Source: an uncultured Flavobacteriales bacterium
GTDB lineage: Bacteria; Bacteroidota; Bacteroidia; Flavobacteriales_D; Crocinitomicaceae
Assembly: GCA_913059205.1 (NCBI GenBank)
Contig: CAJXRM010000018.1
Location: forward strand, 1-42,640
DNA length: 42,640 nucleotides
Direction of reading: 5' to 3'
The notes beneath the pieces were generated by a model, which searched no databases, was not told where the DNA came from, and saw only the letters and a list, made by a program, of their open reading frames with translations. This document shows positions 15,218-23,876 of the stretch, in pieces. The position numbers were made by a program, and so were the translations under genes. How positions within the stretch are numbered: position 1 is the stretch's first letter; every line of letters begins with the position of its first letter.

Positions 15218-15290
15218 TGATCTGGCTGGGGCTCGAACCCAGGACCCATACATTAAAAGTGTATTGCTCTACCAGCTGAGCTACCAAATC
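15218..15290 (-). tRNA. tRNA-Lys (anticodon TTT)
   Basis: A 73-nt cloverleaf on the minus strand. The acceptor stem is GATTTGG/CCAGATC, the D arm GCTCAGCTGGTAGAGC, the anticodon stem ATACA/TGTAT around CTTTTAA (TTT, lysine), and the T arm TGGGTTCGAGCCCCA. The discriminator is A and CCA is not encoded. A consensus promoter lies 16 bp upstream and a strong terminator directly downstream. Its 3' end faces the integrase gene, so it is the likely integration target of the element. Confidence 0.96.
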
Positions 15291-15306
15291 ATCGCTAACG
15301 CGGGTG

Positions 15307-15336
15307 CAAATATATGTGTAATATTCTTTTAAGCAA
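15307..15336 (-). promoter_or_regulatory. Bacteroidota-type promoter of tRNA-Lys
   Basis: On the minus strand TTG (15334-15336) is followed after 19 bp by TATATTTG (15307-15314), a full match to the -7 consensus TAnnTTTG. The tRNA 5' end is 16 bp downstream. Confidence 0.75.
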
Positions 15337-15458
15337 GGGGAATTTGCGTTTTTTTTGCTTTTTTTTGAAGCTTTTCATGGAACAACTAATAATGAGGGAT
15401 TTAGAGTTTTGTGTTGATGTTATTGATTTTTCACTCTTTTTTCATTACTTTGTATGGT

Positions 15459-15974
15459 ATGAAACGTATAATTCTAATCGGTTTTATGGGGTCTGGCAAG
15501 TCTACCTTAGGGAAAAAGCTTGCAAGCCGTCTTTCTGTGCCTTTTATTGACTCTGACACAGAAATAGAAAAGGAATACAATAAATCGATTGGAGAATTAT
15601 TTGGAGAATATGGTGAATCTCACTTTCGCGAAATAGAAGCGCACTTTATTCAGTCCTTAAATGGAAGGGATTCTTTTGTGCTGGCAACGGGTGGGGGAAT
15701 GCCGTGTTTTCATTCCAATATGTCATTATTAAATAATCTTGGTACTACGTTTTATCTTGAAAGGTCACCGAAAGAATTAATGAATAGGTTGATCAACGCC
15801 AAACAAAAGCGACCATTGGTTTCAGGATTGTCTGAAGAAGATTTGTTAAGCTTTATTGAGAACAAATTAAATGAGAGAGAGGAGTATTATAAAAAAGCTT
15901 CAATTGTCTTGTCTCGTGAAGAACAAACCGTAGATGCAATGGAACGTTTTACACTTCTTCTTCATCCTCAATAG
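15459..15974 (+). CDS. aroK: Shikimate kinase
   Basis: Cytosolic enzyme that phosphorylates shikimate at the 3-hydroxyl with ATP, the fifth step of chorismate and aromatic amino acid synthesis. From the ATG at 15459 the 171-residue protein starts MKRIILIGFMGSGKSTLGKK with the P-loop GSGKST. Next come the shikimate-binding residues in FIDSDTEIE and FREIE, the Walker-B-like ATGGGMPC, and the lid arginines in KRPLV. Length is normal. The longer frame opening at 15411 lacks any family similarity before this ATG. A near-consensus -7 box (TTACTTTG) ends only 6 bases before the start. The 3' end overlaps the convergent membrane-protein gene by 26 bp. Confidence 0.96.
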   Translation: MKRIILIGFMGSGKSTLGKKLASRLSVPFIDSDTEIEKEYNKSIGELFGEYGESHFREIEAHFIQSLNGRDSFVLATGGGMPCFHSNMSLLNNLGTTFYLERSPKELMNRLINAKQKRPLVSGLSEEDLLSFIENKLNEREEYYKKASIVLSREEQTVDAMERFTLLLHPQ

Positions 15975-16539
15975 CACCAAAAAAATTGATGCTGCCGCCT
16001 CTTGATTCATTTTTCATTAGAAAATAGTGAAGTATGCTTCCTGCAACAACAACCAACAACGCAATTTTATCATAAGTTGTGGTGTCTTCAATGAAATAAG
16101 TGTAGCTAATGTAAAATATGCTCATGCCAATATAAAACAAAATGGGAAGTACAATGAAGTAAACGAACTGAATTAATTTGCGATAAAGTAGCACGATACC
16201 TACAAAAACAATTATCCAACAAATTATAGAAATTGCATGAAAAGTAAGAAGACGGTTTAAAAACTCCCCATTTTCAAATCCCAATTCACCTCCACGTTTA
16301 GTTATTATCTCTTCAACAGAAATACCTTTTTGAGCCTCGATAAAATCTTTCATGGAAATTGAAAAGTAACTGATGATATTCCATAGAAAAAAGGTCGTGC
16401 TTATTATAATATTGATAACAAAGGTCACCGAAGTAAAAGTGTCAGGCTTTTCCTTCCCAAAAATTAAATTTCGGAATTGAATAATAAAAGGTAAAGGACT
16501 TTGAAATTTAGTCCGTGGTTTTACTTCTTGTTCTTCCAT
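15949..16539 (-). CDS. Four-helix membrane protein of unknown function (196 aa)
   Basis: Not recognised. The N-terminal 35 residues are hydrophilic and basic. Four hydrophobic segments follow, near 41-60 (FVINIIISTTFFLWNIISYF), 100-120 (FHAISIICWIIVFVGIVLLY), 125-148 (FVYFIVLPILFYIGMSIFYI) and 160-175 (ALLVVVAGSILHYFLM). The C-terminus is acidic (GAIEDEEEV). The gene begins 5 bp after the stop of the coiled-coil lipoprotein gene and is likely co-transcribed with it. Its tail overlaps aroK on the other strand. Confidence 0.75.
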   Translation of the reverse strand: MEEQEVKPRTKFQSPLPFIIQFRNLIFGKEKPDTFTSVTFVINIIISTTFFLWNIISYFSISMKDFIEAQKGISVEEIITKRGGELGFENGEFLNRLLTFHAISIICWIIVFVGIVLLYRKLIQFVYFIVLPILFYIGMSIFYISYTYFIEDTTTYDKIALLVVVAGSILHYFLMKNESRGGSINFFGAIEDEEEV

Positions 16540-16544
16540 TAATA

Positions 16545-17399
16545 TTAATCGATAACGACAACTAAATATTTAGATATTTTCCAAAATTGAGATGCATCTA
16601 ATATTACAATGGTAGTTTTTGCACCATTAACTTCTAATTTGTAAGATGATCGTGGATGGTAGGTTACAAAATGCAAGTCGGTTCCTTCAATGTTTATTTT
16701 TGTTTTCTTTTTTGAATTTACCTTTGTAAAGTACGAATCATTGATAGCGGGTAAGAGTTCCGTTTTCTTCCCCATTCCAAGAAATCCTTTTTTCTGTACA
16801 ATAATTTTATTCTCAATCAATTCTTTACTTGAACCATACGCATAATAAACTGAATTCATTTCATCCGTTACTTGGTCCAATTGAATAGCTTGTTCTTGGT
16901 AGGCATCAAACAGAACGGAATATTCTTTATCTAAGTTGTCTAATTCACTTTGAAGCATAGAGATCTGTTCGTCTTTCCATTGAATATCTTTCATTAACGA
17001 TTCAATCATCAAGTCCAACTCTTTGATTTTAAGACCATTTTTTTTCATTTGTGCTTGCATCTGACGCACTTTTCCCGCGTTTTCATCACGCAAGTAGTTA
17101 ATGTTTTGAATCTCCTCTAAAATCCATTTCTTGTCCTCTGCTGAAACTTCTTTGTTTTCCGAAATGGCTCTTATTTCATCTTTTCGACTTCCAATAGCCT
17201 CTAAATTGGATTTTATTTCATTAAAAAACGCCAACGATTCATTGATTACCGAATCCTTCATCGCATTGTCGAGTTCCAATTGTGCTATTTTGTTTTGTAA
17301 ATCAGTGCTATCGCCACTGCCATCTCCCGCATTTGTAGGTTCTTGTTTACAACTGAAAATGATAAATACTAAAACGAAGGCAGAAAGAATCTTTGACAT
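16545..17399 (-). CDS. Coiled-coil lipoprotein (284 aa)
   Basis: A 284-residue lipoprotein: signal ILSAFVLVFIIFSCKQEP with lipobox Cys at 17. A short Gly/Asp/Ser linker is followed by a long coiled coil from about 33 to 185, rich in Gln, Leu, Glu and Lys heptads. A C-terminal beta domain follows at about 190-284, with KKGFLGMGKKTELLP and a strand-rich end ILDASQFWKISKYLVVVID. This layout is common in Bacteroidota envelope proteins of unknown role. It is divergent from the M61 peptidase gene (62 bp apart), so the two may share control elements. Confidence 0.8.
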   Translation of the reverse strand: MSKILSAFVLVFIIFSCKQEPTNAGDGSGDSTDLQNKIAQLELDNAMKDSVINESLAFFNEIKSNLEAIGSRKDEIRAISENKEVSAEDKKWILEEIQNINYLRDENAGKVRQMQAQMKKNGLKIKELDLMIESLMKDIQWKDEQISMLQSELDNLDKEYSVLFDAYQEQAIQLDQVTDEMNSVYYAYGSSKELIENKIIVQKKGFLGMGKKTELLPAINDSYFTKVNSKKKTKINIEGTDLHFVTYHPRSSYKLEVNGAKTTIVILDASQFWKISKYLVVVID

Positions 17400-17410
17400 T
17401 ATGCGGGTTT

Positions 17411-17442
17411 TTGAATGAATATTAATACAAATCTTATCTTTG
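17411..17442 (+). promoter_or_regulatory. Bacteroidota-type promoter of the M61 peptidase gene
   Basis: TTG (17411-17413), 21 bp, then TATCTTTG (17435-17442), a perfect TAnnTTTG box, 19 bp before the ATG at 17462. Confidence 0.7.
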
Positions 17443-17461
17443 ACGGATAAAATACAAATTT

Positions 17462-19249
17462 ATGTTTAAATATTTAATCTACACTGCAATTTCCCTAATT
17501 GGTTTTACGTCCTTTGGACAATCAATTAAGTACAATTTAAAAATGCCAAAGCCCCAAAATCACTATTATGTGGTTGAAATGGAGCTAGCTGGTTTTTCTA
17601 AAAAGGAAATTGAAGTGAAAATGCCTGTTTGGGCTCCAGGGTCGTATTTGGTGCGCGAATTTGCAAAAAATGTAGATCGAGTTACTGCAAAAGATGAAAA
17701 TGGTAAAGTTCTAGAAGTCAATAAAACGTCGAAAAGTGCTTGGAAAATTGCGAAGGGTAAGGCGAAAAAAGTAACAGTTTCGTATGAAGTATATGCTTTT
17801 GAGTTGACTGTTAGAACTAGCTTTTTAGATTTAACTCACGGTTTTGTGAGTAGTGCGGGAGTATTTATGTATGTCGACGGTTATAAAGATAGCAATGGTA
17901 AATTGGAAGTTTTCCCGCATGAATCATTCAGTGTGATAACTACGGCGTTGAAAGAATCTGCTGAAGGTGTTACCAGAGATGGTTCAAAAACATTTGATTT
18001 CGAAAATTATGATCATTTAGTTGATTGCCCAATTGAAATAGGTAATCAAGAAGAATTTTCGTTTACAAGTGCTGGTGTAAAGCACAATGTTGCGATGTAT
18101 GGCTTTGGAAACTTTGACATTGAAAAGTTAAAAGTTGACATGGCGAAAGTTGTTCAAGGAGCAACAGATATTTTTGGTGAAAACCCGAACAAAGAATATA
18201 CTTTTATCATTCACAATGTCGTTGATGGTCAAGGTGGATTAGAACATTGCAATTCTACAGTGCTAAGTGTAAATCGCTGGACATATGCGGGATCAAAATA
18301 CGCCGATTTCTTGAAACTTGTGGCACACGAATATTTCCATTTGTGGAATGTGAAACGCATTCGTCCTGTGGAACTTGGACCGTTTAACTATGATGAAGAG
18401 AATTACACGTCGCTTCTTTGGGTGATGGAAGGATTCACTTCTTACTATGAAAAGCTAATATTGCTTCGCGAAGGAATCTATACAAAAGACCAGTTCGTAT
18501 CAAAAATGTTTAGTAGTTTGAATTATATCGAAGGATCAGTTGGAGCGCGTGTTCAGCCTGTTTCGCATGCAAGTTTTGATGCATGGATAAAAGCGTACAG
18601 ACCAAATGAAAACAGTTCGAATACTACACAAAGTTATTACTCAGGTGGCTCTGTTAAAGCAATGATGTTAGACGCAATGATTATTAAAAAATACAATGGC
18701 GAAAAATGCTTGGATCACTTTTTACAGTTGCTTTACACGAAATTTTACAAGGGAAAAAATAGAGGTTTTTCGGAAGAAGAGTTTAAGGCCGAACTGGCTG
18801 GATTCCTTGGGCAAAATATGGATGAGTTCTTTGAAAAGTATATCGACGGTACTGAAATTCCAGATTACAATGCTATATTTTCTCCAATTGGATTGAATGT
18901 GTCGTACACAGGTGAAGCCAAGCCAACAATTGGAATTAGCATGCGCGATTCTGGCGGAAAGACAATTATAACGAATGTGCAAAGTGGTTCCTCTGCAGAA
19001 GATGCAGGATTAAGCGTAAATGACGAAATAATTGGTGTGAACGCTATGAGAGCTGATAAATCTTCGCTTGAGAGCTTTTTTGAATCGGTTGAGGAAGGCA
19101 CTGTTATGAATGTTCTTTTTGCACGTGAGGATGAGTTGTTTTCAACTGAATTAGTCGTGAAACTTTATGAACAACCAAAATTTAATTATTCAATTTCTGA
19201 AAGCGAAAAAAATAATAAACTTTTGCACTACTGGTTAAGAGGTAAATAA
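17462..19249 (+). CDS. M61 family metallopeptidase with PDZ domain
   Basis: Secreted zinc aminopeptidase of the M61 (glycyl aminopeptidase) family. The 595-residue protein has a signal peptide (YLIYTAISLIGFTSFGQ), an N-terminal beta domain (about 20-190) and the catalytic domain. The zinc site is HEYFH at 289-293, and the third ligand is the Glu of WVMEGFTSYYEK. A PDZ domain at about 485-565 carries GISMRDSGGKTIITNVQSGS. Length is typical. An ABC transporter pair follows after 21 bp on the same strand and may be co-transcribed. The substrate is probably peptides with N-terminal Gly or Ala, as in the characterised family member. Confidence 0.94.
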   Translation: MFKYLIYTAISLIGFTSFGQSIKYNLKMPKPQNHYYVVEMELAGFSKKEIEVKMPVWAPGSYLVREFAKNVDRVTAKDENGKVLEVNKTSKSAWKIAKGKAKKVTVSYEVYAFELTVRTSFLDLTHGFVSSAGVFMYVDGYKDSNGKLEVFPHESFSVITTALKESAEGVTRDGSKTFDFENYDHLVDCPIEIGNQEEFSFTSAGVKHNVAMYGFGNFDIEKLKVDMAKVVQGATDIFGENPNKEYTFIIHNVVDGQGGLEHCNSTVLSVNRWTYAGSKYADFLKLVAHEYFHLWNVKRIRPVELGPFNYDEENYTSLLWVMEGFTSYYEKLILLREGIYTKDQFVSKMFSSLNYIEGSVGARVQPVSHASFDAWIKAYRPNENSSNTTQSYYSGGSVKAMMLDAMIIKKYNGEKCLDHFLQLLYTKFYKGKNRGFSEEEFKAELAGFLGQNMDEFFEKYIDGTEIPDYNAIFSPIGLNVSYTGEAKPTIGISMRDSGGKTIITNVQSGSSAEDAGLSVNDEIIGVNAMRADKSSLESFFESVEEGTVMNVLFAREDELFSTELVVKLYEQPKFNYSISESEKNNKLLHYWLRGK

Positions 19250-19270
19250 AATCAGAATTGTTACAGTCCA

Positions 19271-20011
19271 ATGATTGAATTAATCAATGTTTCGAAGAAG
19301 TATGTTGATGCAGAAAAACCTGCTGTCAACGAATTGAATTTGTCAATTAATGACAAAGAAATTTTTGGTTTACTCGGTCCGAACGGAGCTGGAAAAACAA
19401 CAACCATTTCCATGTTGTGCGGTTTAGTCCAGCCAACTTCAGGTTCTATTTCATTGAATGGTTTGAATTTTAAAGACAATCTTACCGAATTAAAACAACT
19501 TATAGGAGTGGTACCTCAAGATATTGCTCTTTATCCTACGCTCACGGGAAAGGAGAATCTCGAATTTTACGGAGCAATGTATGGCGTACCTAAAGTAATT
19601 CTCGCAAACCGCATTACAAGTTGGTTGAAAAAGTTTGAAATGGAAAAATCCGCCAATAAGCGCGTTTCTTCCTATTCAGGCGGCATGAAGCGACGTATTA
19701 ATTTAATTGCAGGTATTCTCCATCAACCGGAAATTTTGTTTCTAGACGAACCTACTGTTGGCGTTGATGTTCAATCGCGTTCGGATATTATGCATCACTT
19801 GAAAGCCTTGAACACAGATGGAATGACCATTATTTATTCTTCACATCACATGGAAGAAGCAGAGCATTTTTGTTCTGATGTGGCGATTATTAACACAGGT
19901 GAAATAATCGCACGAGGTAATCCAGTTGAACTCATTCAAAATCAGAGTGATTGCAGGAATCTAGAAGAAGTTTTTTTAAAGTTAACTAAACCTAATTTTC
20001 ATTCGAAATGA
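19271..20011 (+). CDS. ABC transporter ATP-binding protein
   Basis: Nucleotide-binding subunit of an ABC-2 type exporter. In 246 residues: Walker A GPNGAGKTT (36-44), Q-loop in GVVPQDIALYP, signature SYSGGMKRR, Walker B LLFLDEPTVGVD, and switch His in SSHHMEEAEH. It belongs to the DrrA/CcmA-like branch used for drug, lipid or polysaccharide efflux. The following permease gene overlaps by four bases (ATGA), so the two make one transporter. The M61 peptidase gene is 21 bp upstream. The substrate cannot be told from sequence. Confidence 0.95.
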   Translation: MIELINVSKKYVDAEKPAVNELNLSINDKEIFGLLGPNGAGKTTTISMLCGLVQPTSGSISLNGLNFKDNLTELKQLIGVVPQDIALYPTLTGKENLEFYGAMYGVPKVILANRITSWLKKFEMEKSANKRVSSYSGGMKRRINLIAGILHQPEILFLDEPTVGVDVQSRSDIMHHLKALNTDGMTIIYSSHHMEEAEHFCSDVAIINTGEIIARGNPVELIQNQSDCRNLEEVFLKLTKPNFHSK

Positions 20012-21285
20012 GGAAGTTAAGCGCAGCTATGAGAAAGGAGTTCTTGCTTCTTATTCGCGATAAAATTGGCTTGGCAATTTTATTTGTCATGCCGATGGTA
20101 CTAATATTCGTAATGACCTTAATTCAAGATACGGCTTTTAGAACTTTGAATGAAGAAGGGATTCCTTTGCTTGTTGTGAATGAAGATCAAGACTCTCTTG
20201 GTTTTCGAATAGAAAATGGATTAAAAACATCAGATTTAGTAGCGTATCACAATGAAATTAACGGAAAAAAAGCTACGCGAGATGAACTGTACGAAGCAGT
20301 GAAAAAAGGAAAGTTTTTAATCGGAATTGTAATACCAAAGGGCACAACCAAAACTATACAAGAAGAAGTAAAACGATTGGTGGATGAAAGTTTGGGGGAA
20401 GATGTGTCCAATGTTCAAGTTACTTCAACTGAAATAGAAATGGTGATTGACCCAATCGCTTCCAAATCGTTTGTTACGTCAGTTACGAGTCAATTAAGGG
20501 AATTTATATCTACTGTGAAAACGCGGATAATGTTTGAAACATTTAACGCGCAAATTGCCGAATTTATTCCGGATGATTTAGAAGTGAAACAAAGTGAATA
20601 TTCGAACAAACAAGCCGTTACATATAAAGAAGTGTATGCTTCTGAAATTTCAGGTGAATTAAAGCCAAACGCGGTACAACACAATATTCCAGCGTGGACA
20701 ATCTTCGCAATGTTTTTTATCGTTCTACCTTTGGTGAGTAGTATAATGAAGGAGAAAGAGGAGGGAAGCGTTTTCCGTTTTCATACTATTCCAGCATCGT
20801 ATTTTCTTCAAATCAACGCAAAATTAATTGTGTTTATCGTAATCTGTTTAATTCAATTTTGTTTGATGCTGCTGATTGGCTTGGTTTTCCTACCAATGCT
20901 CGGACTGCCTGTTTTACAACTTGGAAATAGTTATATCGGAATTTTAATCATGGCGCTTGGTTGTGCAATGGCAGCAACAGGATTTGGGGTTTTGGTTGGT
21001 TCGCTAGCCGCTACACTTCAACAAGGAGCAGTTCTTGGCTCACTTTTAATTCTTGTCTTTTCTGCAATTGGCGGAATTTGGGTTCCAGCTTACGTTATGC
21101 CATCGATTATGCGAACCATAAGTGAATTATCGCCCTTGAAATGGGCAATGGATGGATTTTATGGACTTTTCCTTCGCGGAGAGGGATTCGTTGATATTCT
21201 TCCTCATTTTTTTAAGCTTGCGCTCTTTTTTGCAGTTTGTTTGGCAATTGCTGTGCGGGTACAGAGTAAGAAGCGTATTGGTTAA
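20008..21285 (+). CDS. ABC-2 type transporter permease
   Basis: Membrane subunit matching the upstream ATPase. The 425 residues have a TM helix near 23-42 (GLAILFVMPMVLIFVMTLI), a large extracytoplasmic domain (about 43-225), and five more TM helices at about 232-420 in the ABC2_membrane_3 pattern. The conserved segment IPAWTIFAMFFIVLPLVSSI and the ...MKEKEEGSVFRFHTIPASY loop are visible. The start overlaps the ATPase stop, and the stop overlaps the convergent DUF5686 gene by four bases. Exports an unknown substrate. Confidence 0.93.
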   Translation: MRKLSAAMRKEFLLLIRDKIGLAILFVMPMVLIFVMTLIQDTAFRTLNEEGIPLLVVNEDQDSLGFRIENGLKTSDLVAYHNEINGKKATRDELYEAVKKGKFLIGIVIPKGTTKTIQEEVKRLVDESLGEDVSNVQVTSTEIEMVIDPIASKSFVTSVTSQLREFISTVKTRIMFETFNAQIAEFIPDDLEVKQSEYSNKQAVTYKEVYASEISGELKPNAVQHNIPAWTIFAMFFIVLPLVSSIMKEKEEGSVFRFHTIPASYFLQINAKLIVFIVICLIQFCLMLLIGLVFLPMLGLPVLQLGNSYIGILIMALGCAMAATGFGVLVGSLAATLQQGAVLGSLLILVFSAIGGIWVPAYVMPSIMRTISELSPLKWAMDGFYGLFLRGEGFVDILPHFFKLALFFAVCLAIAVRVQSKKRIG

Positions 21286-23780
21286 AAACTCAACTTAAAC
21301 GAAGGCTTCACCAAAAACGTGTAGTATTCGCCAAGTCCTGGAGTTAAACGCCATGTAAAGTCCATGGAGGCAATTTTGAAAATGTTTTCGATGCCAAAGC
21401 CAACTTCCACATAAGCAGTGTTCATCGCTTGCATTCCCGCTGGAAAAAGATAAGTCTGTTGATTGTTCTTTGGTGAAAGGTTACCAATAAACGATTGTCC
21501 AAACACAAACGTTCGCCACTTTAGTTTGTTAATTAACGGTATACGATCTAAAATTAATCCGTCAAAGTGATGATCAAACTTCATTGCTATGTATTGGTCG
21601 GCACCAAACTCCATGAATCGCATTAAGTTAAATGCAGCTGCATCATTAAAAATCAATTGATTCCCAAAGGGAATGTCCAGTGAAATATGAGGAACTGTTC
21701 CAATGGTTTGTCCTCCTTCAATGGAATAGTTGAAGTATCCCAATTTCTTTGCATTCACTCGCTGGTGAATGTTTACTTTAATTTTTTGATAACTATAATC
21801 GGATTTGAAGGTTGCTCTGTCAGCGAATTCATAACTAAGGGTAAGGTCTGGGAATTTTCTATTCTCCTTGAAAAGGTCTTTTTTGTCATAAAAAGTACCT
21901 TTAATTTCCTTGTACAAATAGCTGAATTTAACTGTTGCATTGAATCCTGAAGTAATGTAATTATCCTCAAACGTTACACTTCCATCGTCATTCCAGCGCC
22001 CAAATGTGTTTGTTAATGTTGGTGCTGTATTCCGATTGAAATACGTCACTCTACCAATCAGACCGGTGGTAATTTCCTTTTCAAAAAAAGCTTCAAATTG
22101 ACGAAGGTAATTACGTGAATTTGAATTCCCAATCTGCGAAAGTGAACCTACAATATGATCCAATGCAATTTGGTTGTAACTCCTTCCGAGTTGTTCAATA
22201 TCGTGCTGATAACTTGCTCCAATGCGTGTCGCTTTGTGTTTCGGTGTGAGATTTGAAAATGTTCCAACTCGGTATTTCCATTCTTCATCTCGTGTTCCAT
22301 AGGCCAAGTAACCATCAAAATGAACGGGGAATTTGTTTTCCGGATCTGTTCGTAAAGCGAGTTTTACGCGTGAAAATTCAATTGGATTGAAGCTGTAAAA
22401 TGTATAAATGTTTCCTATTTGTATTCCTTTTAAAGGGATGTATCCAGTGCCAATTGCGTAAAAGAAGTTTCTACGACGCTTAAATGCAGGGTCTTCCAAT
22501 ACGCGTTGGGTGACATCCATCAATTTCTGTTCTTCACTGGTAAATTGTGTTTTGCGTTTCTTTTGCCAAAATGCGTCATTTTGAAGATATGCGCTATCGG
22601 CATGAACTGTTAGTTCAATTCCTTTAAATACTTCCAGGTCAATGGATTCATTAATTTTGTAATTGTCGTAGATTGCTTTTTTTCTTCCAAAAAAACCGGT
22701 TAAATCACTCGAATTTTCAATAACCGTAAAATCGCCTAGCACCTGCGATTCCGTTAACATCCAGTGATTGGGAACAACCTCCTCGTAAAATTGCGATATG
22801 TAATAACTGCGCACAAAATTAACGTTGGCTTGAACATCAAAACGCAAGTTAATTTCTGTAATTGCATAGCTTGCTGAATCGAAGTACATTTCTCCTGTAA
22901 AGGCTAAATCGCGTTGGAATTTAGGACGAAAACGCATTTTATACGTCATTCTACCGTTTACCAAAAGGCTGTCTATGATGTAGAACTTGTAATTGTTTTT
23001 GTAATTATCGTTGAGCGGACTGGGAAAAGATTTGCCAAGAAGTGTAACGTAATTGTCATATATATTCGGCGTCAAGTACAAATCCTCGGTAAACTTGACC
23101 AAATTGGGTCCAGCAAGTCCGGTAGATTTTTCCCCAACAATAATACTTTTCTCATCGCGAGGATTTCCAACAAAGTAGTGCTCAGTGGCCTTTTCGGTTA
23201 AAAGTGCAGGGAGATAGGAGATTCCATCTTCTGTTTTTTGTGCATTGTCCCAGATGTAGTCAAACGGCTTTAGAATGATGTTTTTTTTGATTTTATCGGT
23301 GAAATTGTTTAAATCGAAACGAATTTTTGAATACTCATTGGATGAATAATAGTCTAACTTGTCTGGATTGTTTTTCGATTTGTTTTCTATAATTTTCCGC
23401 ATGTAGCGCCAAGCAACGTTTTCTCCTGCAACAGCAGTAACTTCATCCATGTCTAAAAACAAACTTGACTTCAATTGAATAGTAAAATCGTGTTCCGAGC
23501 CTTTTGTGATAGGAATGCGTTGTGTGTTGAACCCCAAAAGTGAAATAACCACAGTATCGTGTAGAAGTGCTTTGTCTGAAATCTTTAAATTGAAATAGCC
23601 CGAAGTGTCTGTGGTTGTACCAACTTGCGTTCCCATAAAATAGACTTTGGCAAATTCGACTGGTCGCCCCGTTTCATCTTCGGTTACAATTCCACTAACA
23701 ACAGTCGTTTGTCCCCATGAAAAGTGAGGAAATAGCGTTAGAAATAGGATCAATATGGTACTAATTGTCAACCGTGTCAC
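21282..23780 (-). CDS. DUF5686 family outer-membrane protein with carboxypeptidase-regulatory-like domain
   Basis: A large surface protein (832 residues from GTG). After a signal peptide (TISTILILFLTLFPHFSWGQ) comes a CarboxypepD_reg-like beta domain at about 22-115 (VVSGIVTEDETGRPVEFAKV). A middle region has GENVAWRYMRKIIENKSKNN, the DUF5686 hallmark, and the last 400 residues are strand-rich barrel sequence with a terminal aromatic (FLVKPSFKLSF). No ATG is available: the frame is open from a stop in the upstream gap, and GTG at 23780 gives the cleanest signal peptide, with TTG at 23789 the alternative. Function is unknown; relatives are found across Bacteroidota. It is divergent from the sulfotransferase gene. 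Confidence 0.88.
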   Translation of the reverse strand: MTRLTISTILILFLTLFPHFSWGQTTVVSGIVTEDETGRPVEFAKVYFMGTQVGTTTDTSGYFNLKISDKALLHDTVVISLLGFNTQRIPITKGSEHDFTIQLKSSLFLDMDEVTAVAGENVAWRYMRKIIENKSKNNPDKLDYYSSNEYSKIRFDLNNFTDKIKKNIILKPFDYIWDNAQKTEDGISYLPALLTEKATEHYFVGNPRDEKSIIVGEKSTGLAGPNLVKFTEDLYLTPNIYDNYVTLLGKSFPSPLNDNYKNNYKFYIIDSLLVNGRMTYKMRFRPKFQRDLAFTGEMYFDSASYAITEINLRFDVQANVNFVRSYYISQFYEEVVPNHWMLTESQVLGDFTVIENSSDLTGFFGRKKAIYDNYKINESIDLEVFKGIELTVHADSAYLQNDAFWQKKRKTQFTSEEQKLMDVTQRVLEDPAFKRRRNFFYAIGTGYIPLKGIQIGNIYTFYSFNPIEFSRVKLALRTDPENKFPVHFDGYLAYGTRDEEWKYRVGTFSNLTPKHKATRIGASYQHDIEQLGRSYNQIALDHIVGSLSQIGNSNSRNYLRQFEAFFEKEITTGLIGRVTYFNRNTAPTLTNTFGRWNDDGSVTFEDNYITSGFNATVKFSYLYKEIKGTFYDKKDLFKENRKFPDLTLSYEFADRATFKSDYSYQKIKVNIHQRVNAKKLGYFNYSIEGGQTIGTVPHISLDIPFGNQLIFNDAAAFNLMRFMEFGADQYIAMKFDHHFDGLILDRIPLINKLKWRTFVFGQSFIGNLSPKNNQQTYLFPAGMQAMNTAYVEVGFGIENIFKIASMDFTWRLTPGLGEYYTFLVKPSFKLSF

Positions 23781-23840
23781 TTGGAGCAAAATTAAACATT
23801 CTTTTCGGATGAAGGGTTTGATTATTTCAGCGTCAAAAGA

Positions 23841-23872
23841 TTGCTTAAAGTCTTCAAATTAATCTACTTTTG
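23841..23872 (+). promoter_or_regulatory. Bacteroidota-type promoter of the sulfotransferase gene, probably leaderless
   Basis: TTG (23841-23843), 21 bp, then TACTTTTG (23865-23872), a perfect TAnnTTTG. The ATG at 23877 lies only 4 bp after the box, so the transcript would have almost no leader. Confidence 0.7.
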
Positions 23873-23876
23873 AAAA

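Noticed and set aside
15072..15287. A 71-codon minus-strand frame over the tRNA
   Set aside because: It reads through the tRNA-Lys and its terminator, which fully explain the sequence.
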